From Deltaproteobacteria bacterium (lineage in GTDB: Bacteria; Desulfobacterota; Desulfobulbia; Desulfobulbales; BM004): DNA of 6,528 nucleotides. A program made the position numbers and the translations under genes. Positions 1 through 5,930 of the stretch are shown here, piece after piece. The DNA lies in contig JAFDBU010000193.1 in the NCBI GenBank assembly GCA_019313095.1, positions 1 through 6,528 on the forward strand, written 5' to 3'. The notes under the pieces are model-generated. The model ran no database searches. It was not told the origin of the DNA and was given only the letters and a program-made list of their open reading frames with translations. How positions within the stretch are numbered: position 1 is the first letter of the stretch; every line of letters starts with the position of its first letter.

Positions 1-1386
1 TCCAAAACCGAGAGCCATTGCCAGTACAGTCCAGGTAATAACAAAACCGGTACTAACTGAAATCCACCACATGGGTCCTTCGATATTGAGGAGGTGGTTG
101 GATACAACCAGCAGGATCAGGGCCAGGCCGGTAAAAGGAACAAAATAAAAGAGATACTTGTAGAAGATATACCTTCCGGCTGAAAGGGGCGAAGATATGA
201 TAATATAAAAAGAGCCACCTTCAGCGCCGATGGAAGGGTAGACAAAACGGGCTGCCAGCGAGGCCACAACAAAACCAGTCAGACCGATATTGAGAAATGC
301 GATAAGGTTGGTGACATACTCCTCCGCAAACATGGAACGCTCCACCGGCAGGACTTTGAAGTTGTACAGGTAGACTACCACCAGGGCCGCGATCATGAAA
401 AGCTGGGACCATTCTGCCGAATCCCGCAGAAACAGCTTAGCCTCTTTACGAAAGATCCACTGCATGGTGCTGCAGCGGTACTTCGCCCTGCTGAAAAATC
501 GCCGGTAGCCGCCAAAGGATTCCTGTGATTTTGTTACCCCTGAAAGAAACCAGCGCTCCATAGCACACTCTCCGAGAAAAAAAAGTACCATGGGGGTAAC
601 AACCAGCAAGGAAATCAGCAGCAAGTCGATTTCCCGGTCCAGAAGATAATGGGAAAGCAGGTTTGACGCCCAGGCTGCAGGAATGTACGGCGCAGCAGGG
701 GTTGCCAGTGACGAAAGATAGTCAATGAAGTGACCGTATTTATCCGGATTTACCAGATCCTCAGGCCTCATGAGCCTGAAGATGAGATAAATGAAGATGC
801 CGAAGCATATTGACAGGTAAAGGATAATATCCTTGGTGCGTTTAGCGGGAAAAAGATTAACCAGCAGGACGGTTAAACCCATGCCGAAGGTCGTGGCTAT
901 AGCTGCGGTGGAGAGAATTGTCACCGCCATGAGGGGCCAGTACAGGATACCTGCATTAAAGACAGTGCCATAAGCAGCGAAGATCGGTATTGAAAAAACA
1001 AGCATCATCCACGAGGTGTAAATTGATGTTGTCAGGTAGCGCATAAAGAAAATTTCAGCATTCGTCACTGGGGCGGCAAAGATGATTTCATTGTCCTGTG
1101 AGAGGAACAGGGTTGATACGGCTGAGACCATGCAGGAAAAAATGAGCATGGCAAACATTGTTATCCATGCCATCTGGAAAATTTTCAGACTGAGAATGAT
1201 GCCAAGTTCGTTCTGGCCGTGGAAATAGGTGACAACCCTAACAACTATCTGATAAAGGACAATACAGACTGTCAGACTGAAAATCAGTATGCCGAGGGTG
1301 CGGAAGGGCATCCTGTCTTTCGGGAAAAACCTGTTTTGAGCAGAATAGAGAAAAGGCAGTAAAAGTGTTTGGCGTTTGCTTGGCAT
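1..1386 (-). CDS. ABC exporter permease subunit, multi-spanning (partial, C-terminus beyond window)
   Basis: This is an uninterrupted reading frame of 462 codons from ATG at 1386 to the window edge with no stop, so the C-terminus is missing. It encodes a very hydrophobic inner-membrane protein with about ten likely membrane segments (roughly residues 31-52, 72-96, 121-141, 147-176, 185-205, 253-272, 328-342, 357-380, 405-428, 440-460). Three stretches match what I know of the large putative ABC exporter permease family paired with ABC-2 ATPases: FLSQDNEIIFAAPVTNAEIF at 94-113, the RKEAKLFLRDSAEWSQL loop at 313-329, and RFVYPSIGAEGG...SSPLS at 380-402. Such proteins usually exceed 500 residues, so perhaps a hundred are lost. 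The gene begins 25 bases after the ATPase stop, so the two probably form one transporter. The ATG at 1386 has no strong ribosome binding site; an in-frame ATG at residue 26 is an alternative but would leave less before the first membrane helix. The transported substrate cannot be told. Confidence 0.88.
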   Translation of the reverse strand, partial: MPSKRQTLLLPFLYSAQNRFFPKDRMPFRTLGILIFSLTVCIVLYQIVVRVVTYFHGQNELGIILSLKIFQMAWITMFAMLIFSCMVSAVSTLFLSQDNEIIFAAPVTNAEIFFMRYLTTSIYTSWMMLVFSIPIFAAYGTVFNAGILYWPLMAVTILSTAAIATTFGMGLTVLLVNLFPAKRTKDIILYLSICFGIFIYLIFRLMRPEDLVNPDKYGHFIDYLSSLATPAAPYIPAAWASNLLSHYLLDREIDLLLISLLVVTPMVLFFLGECAMERWFLSGVTKSQESFGGYRRFFSRAKYRCSTMQWIFRKEAKLFLRDSAEWSQLFMIAALVVVYLYNFKVLPVERSMFAEEYVTNLIAFLNIGLTGFVVASLAARFVYPSIGAEGGSFYIIISSPLSAGRYIFYKYLFYFVPFTGLALILLVVSNHLLNIEGPMWWISVSTGFVITWTVLAMALGFG

Positions 1387-1411
1387 GGTTTCAGTGTTTC
1401 ACAAAATGTAT

Positions 1412-2233
1412 TCAGCCGGACCGCAGGGCTGTGATTATATTTTGTAGTTCATAGGCCCCGGTAAGTTCCAGAAATATATCCTCGAGATCTGAATGTTCCA
1501 GTCGGGCTTCACGTTGAAGATCCTGCAGGTTGCCTAAAGCCCTGAGACTGCCGTTTAAGATTATTCCGATCCGGTCGCAAAGTTCTTCGGCAATTTCCAG
1601 GGAATGGGTTGAGAGGAAAATGGAGGCTCCGGTTGCTGCATGTCTCTTGAATAATTCCTTTACAATGCGGGCACTTTTTGGATCAAGACCTACCATCGGC
1701 TCATCCACCACGATCAGGGGAGGTTCGAGCATAAAGTTGCTGGTAATAATCAGTTTCTGCCGCATACCGTGCGAATAGCTTTCTATGAGGTGATGCTCCC
1801 AGTCTTCGAGATCAAAAAGCTTCAGGTAATGTGCTGTATTTCGGCTGAATATATCAGGTGCCAGATTGTAGAGACTTGCAATGAACTGGAGAAATTCATA
1901 ACCTGTAAGTTTTTCGAACAGGTAGGGACGGTCGGGTATATAGCCGGTTTCCTGCTTGCATTTCCCAGGTTCCTGTGCCAGGTTGTGACGGTTGATAAGT
2001 ATCTGGCCTTTATCAGGTTTTAAAAGACCGGCGATCATCTTGATCGTGGTTGTCTTGCCTGCCCCGTTGGGTCCCAAAAAACCAAAAATCTCACCACGTT
2101 TAACCTTAAGGCTTATACTATCGACCGCAGTGAACCTGCCGAATTTTTTTGTCAGATTATCTATAACCAGTATATGGTTAGAATCCTGCTGTTCCGACAA
2201 GTTGTGATCTGTTGAGTTAACTGATTCTGTCAT
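1412..2233 (-). CDS. ABC-2 type transporter ATP-binding protein
   Basis: This 273-residue cytoplasmic ATPase is the motor subunit of an ABC-2 type exporter. All nucleotide-binding motifs are visible: Walker A GPNGAGKT at 54-61, ABC signature YSHGM at 153-157 (the usual ABC-2 variant of LSGGQ), Walker B LIVVDEP at 173-179 with catalytic Glu178, D-loop GLDP at 182-185, and switch His210. The Q-loop position reads IPDRPYLF at 99-106, with Asp101 where Gln is canonical; acidic residues there are common in this subfamily. Residues 1-20 are a polar, Ser/Asn/Gln-rich extension before the core domain, and about 35 residues follow the H-loop region as a short helical tail. The ATG lies 3 bases after the stop of the transglutaminase gene, with a GAAAAG stretch upstream as a modest ribosome binding site, implying translational coupling. 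The permease follows 25 bases downstream. Family assignment is certain; the exported substrate is unknown. Confidence 0.96.
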   Translation of the reverse strand: MTESVNSTDHNLSEQQDSNHILVIDNLTKKFGRFTAVDSISLKVKRGEIFGFLGPNGAGKTTTIKMIAGLLKPDKGQILINRHNLAQEPGKCKQETGYIPDRPYLFEKLTGYEFLQFIASLYNLAPDIFSRNTAHYLKLFDLEDWEHHLIESYSHGMRQKLIITSNFMLEPPLIVVDEPMVGLDPKSARIVKELFKRHAATGASIFLSTHSLEIAEELCDRIGIILNGSLRALGNLQDLQREARLEHSDLEDIFLELTGAYELQNIITALRSG

Positions 2234-2236
2234 GAT

Positions 2237-3691
2237 TTAATTCTTTTCATTGTCAATTATTTCAATCTGCAGCTTTCCCAATAAAGCGGCAACTCTTACC
2301 TGCTCACTTGTTTCTCCTTCGACGAACTTGATGTGGCTCAGATCTGCCGGGAATTGATTCTTTGTCGTATCCACAGAGTACCAGATATCGTCTAGGCAGA
2401 CCTCGTTCCAGGCGTGATAGTAAAAAGCCCCATCATAAAATGTTACTCCGGCAACTACCCGTGTGGGTATACCAACATTTCTGGCCAGGGCGGCAAAAAG
2501 GGCGGCATGTTCATTGCAGTCGCCGATTCTAGTGTTCAACGTGGTCCTTGCATCCGGGATGCCGAGAACCGGCCGTTTTTCAAGGTTATTAAATACCCAG
2601 TCAGATAAAATTTCGACACGTTCAAGATCGCTGTTTGCCATGCCGGCTTCTTCCCTGGTCAGCTCACTGATAAGTACGTTTTTTGTCTGGATATATGGTG
2701 TTGAAGCAAGTTCTTTCGTATAGTTGTTACAGGCTGCTGCCTCAGCTCCAGGCAGTTTCTCCAGGCGGATTGTCAGCATGTTGCCGTCAAGTTCCTGCCT
2801 GTCTTTATCAAGGTCAAAATTGGTATCAGCCGGCAGGGTCAGACGATAGCGCATTTCATTGCGGCCCTTAAGATCTAGGTTGGAGCCGCTTATCGGAATA
2901 GAGACGCTGCTTAAAATTTCCCGGCCCTTCACCGTGAGATCAGTGGCTTTGAATTCCGGTTCTGAGATAAATAAAAAGCCGGCCGGGGATTCCTCTTTGA
3001 TCACCTTGCCTTCATCATTAAGCCAGCTGTTAATCCTGATCCCTGAAAAGGTTTCAAGAAAATGGTGCAGGTTGTAAACACGGTTTTTGATCAGGATTTT
3101 CTCCCGCCCCCTGTATTCCATGACAGTGTCCTTTCCGGACAGTGAAATTGGGTCAAAATAGGGTACTTTTAGCTTGTCGCCTGGTTGCAAACCCTGCTTA
3201 AGGAGATAAAAGCGGTTGTTCGTTGAAAGATAAGGCTGATTTTGCAGATGAATGGAGTCGGAAATCGTTTCCTTGCCTGTTGTCAGTGAAAATTTGATTT
3301 CCCGGCCGATAACTGTCCCTTCAGCATCCATTTTGTAAAAAGGAGAGGTGAAGTGAAAGTTAAAATTCTGCAGCAACATATCAGGACTCAGGCTTGCCTT
3401 AATCCTCATATCAACCGGATGGGATTCATTCAGTATATTCAAATACAGGAAAGCATCCTGATAAAGCACATAGCCGTCCGAACCTGAATCGGTCAGCCTG
3501 TTTTTTACATAGCCGATCCTCTCATTCTGAAAGTAAATGCCTGCAAAGCTTTCTTCACGGCCGCGTTTTATAATCTGTTCTTCGCGTCGGTCAATACTTT
3601 TGATAAAGTATTCACGTTTAAGCAGAGTCCCGAACAGAACAATCCAGAGAATAATAAAAAAAATTCGGAATGTATTTCTGGGAAAAGTCAA
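2237..3691 (-). CDS. membrane-anchored transglutaminase-like protein
   Basis: This is a 484-residue protein. Residues 8-24 form one hydrophobic segment, a likely signal anchor that would place the rest in the periplasm. Residues about 48-250 are rich in predicted beta strands with a WLNDEGKVIKEESP-type segment at 223-236, reminiscent of the N-terminal beta domain of uncharacterised bacterial transglutaminase proteins. Residues about 355-445 are the transglutaminase (papain-like) core, with a complete catalytic triad: Cys392 in GDCNEH, His426 in YYHAWNE and Asp441 in SVDTT. The C-terminal NQFPADLSHIKFVEGE segment (445-460) is a recurrent tail of this family as I know it. The intact triad argues for activity as a protease, amidase or acyl transferase rather than a binding module. 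The start is TTG; no ATG or GTG lies between it and the upstream in-frame stop at 3788, and the next ATG (residue 95) would delete the anchor. It heads an operon with the ABC ATPase (3-base gap) and permease. Its substrate is unknown. Confidence 0.92.
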   Translation of the reverse strand: MTFPRNTFRIFFIILWIVLFGTLLKREYFIKSIDRREEQIIKRGREESFAGIYFQNERIGYVKNRLTDSGSDGYVLYQDAFLYLNILNESHPVDMRIKASLSPDMLLQNFNFHFTSPFYKMDAEGTVIGREIKFSLTTGKETISDSIHLQNQPYLSTNNRFYLLKQGLQPGDKLKVPYFDPISLSGKDTVMEYRGREKILIKNRVYNLHHFLETFSGIRINSWLNDEGKVIKEESPAGFLFISEPEFKATDLTVKGREILSSVSIPISGSNLDLKGRNEMRYRLTLPADTNFDLDKDRQELDGNMLTIRLEKLPGAEAAACNNYTKELASTPYIQTKNVLISELTREEAGMANSDLERVEILSDWVFNNLEKRPVLGIPDARTTLNTRIGDCNEHAALFAALARNVGIPTRVVAGVTFYDGAFYYHAWNEVCLDDIWYSVDTTKNQFPADLSHIKFVEGETSEQVRVAALLGKLQIEIIDNEKN

Positions 3692-3823
3692 TGAAAGCCT
3701 ACCATTAAACTGAAAGCAAAAGACTGCTACAAAACTATAAAAAAATAAGCATTTCCCCGACGGCAGGCAACCGCAGAATAAAACGGGTTAAGGTTTTACG
3801 GCTGTTGCATCTTGCATACTTTT
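3692..3823 (-). other. intergenic region between the Usp gene and the transglutaminase operon
   Basis: These 132 bases separate two same-strand transcription groups and are the likely place for a promoter of the transglutaminase-ABC operon. On the minus strand there is a run of seven T followed by TATAGT (3739-3734), an acceptable -10 element, but no convincing -35 sits 16-18 bases upstream. No GC-rich hairpin followed by a T-run is convincing: CCCG/CGGG and CGG/CCG arms exist before the T-run but with a large bulge. Read-through from the upstream genes therefore cannot be excluded. No small gene is apparent. Confidence 0.4.
3698..3703 (-). promoter_or_regulatory. ribosome binding site deciding the TTG start of the transglutaminase gene
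   Basis: The minus strand reads GGTAGG, one mismatch from the AGGAGG core apart from its first base, with a 6-base spacer (CTTTCA) to the TTG at 3691. This is the only plausible initiation signal upstream of the membrane anchor and supports the non-ATG start. An out-of-frame ATG overlaps this site but is closed by TGA after five codons. Confidence 0.6.
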
Positions 3824-4756
3824 TCAGCCGACGACCCAGACAGCGTTATCCACACTCATGGCCAGGACTTTTTCAGTTACACTTCCGAAAACACCTTTAA
3901 CTATTTCCTTGTCCCTGCGTCCCATTACTATGGTGCCAAAGCCATCAATCAGGGCCTGTCGCACGATCTGCCGGCTGGGATGCAGTCCTTTTTTGGTTTC
4001 AAGACGATGGATACGTTCAGGAGGAAAACCACTGTCGACCAGCATCTGTCTTGGAGCTAGAAAATAGAGATCATCGTTATCACAGTACTCCCGGCACCAG
4101 TCCTGGGGTAGAAAACGTTCACAAAAGCCGGTTCTGAGGTCCTGTTTCTGGGCAAACATGGCAGCGGAATGAAAAAGGGTAATTTCAGCGTTGGGGTTAC
4201 CCCGTAATATATAACAGAGATGGTCAACAGCTTTCAGGGTAAAGTGAGAACCGTCAACAGGTACAAGGAATTTGCGGGAGTCAACCTGGCCGTCAACAAT
4301 CCAGATCGGCACATCATGGCATTTTTCGAGTAAAGTGCTGGAAACACTACCCATGATCAATTCTTCAAGCTTAGAGACACCCCTGCGGCCAAGGACCAGG
4401 GCATCAAACATTCCCTGCCTTGCAATATTCAAAACCTCGGCAGCAGGGTTTGTTTTGGAAATTTTAACTTCTGTTGTGACCTGATTCTCTCCAATACAGT
4501 TGCGTATAAGTCTGTCAGCTGCATTGTTTAGAAATTTCCTGGCTGCAACGCACCTTTTTTGCTCTTCCGGACACAGTGTACTGATGAGTTCCTTCTCGTC
4601 AAGCCATTGCCGGGCAGTCTCGGAAGGATTACAGGGGATAACGGAGACCAGGTGCAGACGTATATCGGCAAGGTTGGCAAAGAGCTGTTCTATGTAATGA
4701 AGCGTATTGGAACTGTAAACTGAACCGTCAACAGCGATGAGCAGTTTTTTCTCCAT
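3824..4756 (-). CDS. tandem-domain universal stress protein (Usp family)
   Basis: This 310-residue soluble protein contains two Usp domains in tandem, each an alpha/beta nucleotide-binding fold. Domain 1 (about 1-157) opens with LLIAVDGS, where Asp10 is the usual adenine-contacting residue, and has the complete ATP-binding motif G-x2-G-x9-G-S as G123-RR-G126 ... G136-S137. Domain 2 (about 161-310) opens with FLVPVDGS (Asp168) and ends with G279-RR-D282 ... G291-S292, in which the second Gly is Asp and the spacing is one shorter, so ATP binding there is doubtful. A longer linker than usual at 44-95 sits inside domain 1. The protein is unusually rich in cysteine (nine). Its ATG lies inside the 3' end of the kamA-like gene with a strong ribosome binding site, so expression is probably coupled to that enzyme. 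Usp proteins are induced by starvation, oxidative or energy stress; the specific role here is unknown. Confidence 0.94.
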   Translation of the reverse strand: MEKKLLIAVDGSVYSSNTLHYIEQLFANLADIRLHLVSVIPCNPSETARQWLDEKELISTLCPEEQKRCVAARKFLNNAADRLIRNCIGENQVTTEVKISKTNPAAEVLNIARQGMFDALVLGRRGVSKLEELIMGSVSSTLLEKCHDVPIWIVDGQVDSRKFLVPVDGSHFTLKAVDHLCYILRGNPNAEITLFHSAAMFAQKQDLRTGFCERFLPQDWCREYCDNDDLYFLAPRQMLVDSGFPPERIHRLETKKGLHPSRQIVRQALIDGFGTIVMGRRDKEIVKGVFGSVTEKVLAMSVDNAVWVVG

Positions 4757-5819
4757 GGATCAACCTCATTTCTGTATTATCATTGGGATTATCATAGATA
4801 CAGGTCACCCCGCAATAATTTCGAAAAACAAGCTGCCGGCCCATATGCTTGATATAGTTCGGCAGCAGCGGTATTTTGCCTCCACCGCCCGGGGCGTCAA
4901 CAGCAAAGGTTGGGACTGCCATCCCTGATACGTGCCCGATCAGGGACTGCATAATCTCAAGGCCCTTTTCAACCGACACCCGGAAATGATCAGTGCCTTT
5001 GGTCATATCTGTCTGGAAAAGATAGTATGGTTTGACGCGTATTCGCAAGAGTTTATAAAGCAGGTCTTTAATAATTATCGGATCGTCGTTTATACCCTTC
5101 AGCAGGACAGTCTGATTGCCAAGGGGAATGCCGGCATCAGCTAATCGGCTGCAGGCCTCGGCCGCTTCTGGGGTTATTTCATCCGGATGGTTGAAGTGGG
5201 TATTGATATAAACCGGGTGATACCTTTTTATGAGTGCAGCAAGTTTTTTTGTCACCCGCATGGGCAGGGTACAGGGTACCCGGCTGCCGATCCTGATAAT
5301 TTCGACATGTTTTATAGCACGCAGGCTGGCAAGGATATATTCAAGTCTGCTGTCAGCCAAAAGCAGCGGATCTCCTCCTGAAACCAGTACATCCTTGATA
5401 GCGGGGGTTTCGGTAATATATTTGATACCGCGGTTTATGGTCTCAAAGTTGATATGCATAGACTTGGTACCGACTTTACGCTTTCTGGTACAGAATCGGC
5501 AGTAAACAGCACATTGATTGCTGACCAGAAAAAGAGCGCGATCTGGATATTTGTGAACGAGGTTAGCAACCGGGCTCAAGTTTTCTTCGTTTAGGGGATC
5601 ATCAATGCAGACAGTATCGTATAGTTCCTGTAAATCAGGGACAACCTGTCGCCACAAGGCATCCCCCGGCTGTTTGATCAGACTTAGGTAGTACGGATTT
5701 ATACGCATGGGGTAAATATCCGCAACCCTGTCAATGTCTGCCAACGGCAGAGCAAAACGGGATGTCAGTTGTTTAGATGTTGTAATACTATTCTGCAGAT
5801 GGGTTTGCCAGCGTTTCAT
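4728..5819 (-). CDS. KamA-family radical SAM enzyme, probable lysine 2,3-aminomutase
   Basis: This is a 363-residue cytoplasmic enzyme that probably uses SAM, a [4Fe-4S] cluster and PLP to convert L-lysine to L-beta-lysine. Numbering from the ATG at 5819, the cluster motif is Cys103-x3-Cys107-x2-Cys110 in QCAVYCRFCTRKR, the SAM-binding SGGDPL follows at 147-152, and the PLP lysine is Lys315 in DAPGGGGK. The two Asp residues that bind the lysine side-chain amine in the clostridial enzyme are both present: Asp271 in QTDMTKGTDHFR and Asp308 in VDAPGG. Arg112 after the third Cys matches the carboxylate-binding Arg. The C-terminal RNYCGVTCIYDNP segment is like full aminomutases, so it is probably not an EpmB-type EF-P modifying enzyme, although that remains an alternative. 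A TTG at 5831 would add four residues; the ATG is preferred although neither has a clear ribosome binding site. The 3' end overlaps the Usp gene by 29 bases. The protein is shorter at the N-terminus than clostridial KamA. Confidence 0.9.
   Translation of the reverse strand: MKRWQTHLQNSITTSKQLTSRFALPLADIDRVADIYPMRINPYYLSLIKQPGDALWRQVVPDLQELYDTVCIDDPLNEENLSPVANLVHKYPDRALFLVSNQCAVYCRFCTRKRKVGTKSMHINFETINRGIKYITETPAIKDVLVSGGDPLLLADSRLEYILASLRAIKHVEIIRIGSRVPCTLPMRVTKKLAALIKRYHPVYINTHFNHPDEITPEAAEACSRLADAGIPLGNQTVLLKGINDDPIIIKDLLYKLLRIRVKPYYLFQTDMTKGTDHFRVSVEKGLEIMQSLIGHVSGMAVPTFAVDAPGGGGKIPLLPNYIKHMGRQLVFRNYCGVTCIYDNPNDNTEMRLIHGEKTAHRC
4763..4768 (-). promoter_or_regulatory. ribosome binding site of the Usp gene, inside the kamA-like gene
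   Basis: The minus strand reads TGAGGT with a 6-base spacer to the ATG at 4756, a strong Shine-Dalgarno match. It confirms this start and lies within the last codons of the upstream coding region, so ribosomes finishing the kamA-like gene pass over it. Confidence 0.75.
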
Positions 5820-5930
5820 AACATGGTACAAGTGATTTTTTCAGGCAGCATTTGCAGGTGTGCTTCTGTTTTATTGTTGAAAGGGAACACAACGGAACTG
5901 GTTATTCAATAAGTTGCTATAAAAAATAAT
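5820..5930 (-). other. intergenic region upstream of the kamA-like gene
   Basis: These 111 bases follow the TAA of the RCK gene. Just after that stop the minus strand shows AT-rich sequence with a T-run but no GC-rich stem, so no standard terminator. A short perfect inverted repeat, TTATT-N-AATAA, lies at 5902-5912 and could be chance in AT-rich DNA. I could not find a -35/-10 pair with acceptable spacing. The distance is long enough for a separate promoter for the kamA-usp pair. Confidence 0.35.

Noticed and set aside
221..412. A 63-residue open frame on the minus strand
   Set aside because: It lies wholly inside the permease coding region in another frame, and its sequence has no recognisable fold; the permease frame shows clear family motifs.
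1530..3077. Several plus-strand open frames of 60-90 codons
   Set aside because: They are antisense to the ABC ATPase and transglutaminase genes, which carry complete motifs; the plus-strand translations look like mirror frames with no ribosome binding sites or domains.
3734..3790. Possible rho-independent terminator after the Usp gene
   Set aside because: The arms CCCG/CGGG and CGG/CCG would need a ten-base bulge on one side and the hairpin ends well before the T-run, so it does not look like a standard terminator.
2237..5819. Link between the lysine-modifying enzyme and the transglutaminase (lysine as a cross-linking amine)
   Set aside because: The two proteins are probably in different compartments and separated by 132 bases and another gene; there is no sequence evidence for a shared substrate.
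5829..5831. TTG as the start of the KamA-like enzyme
   Set aside because: An in-frame ATG lies four codons downstream, and no ribosome binding site favours the TTG; it remains possible but less likely.
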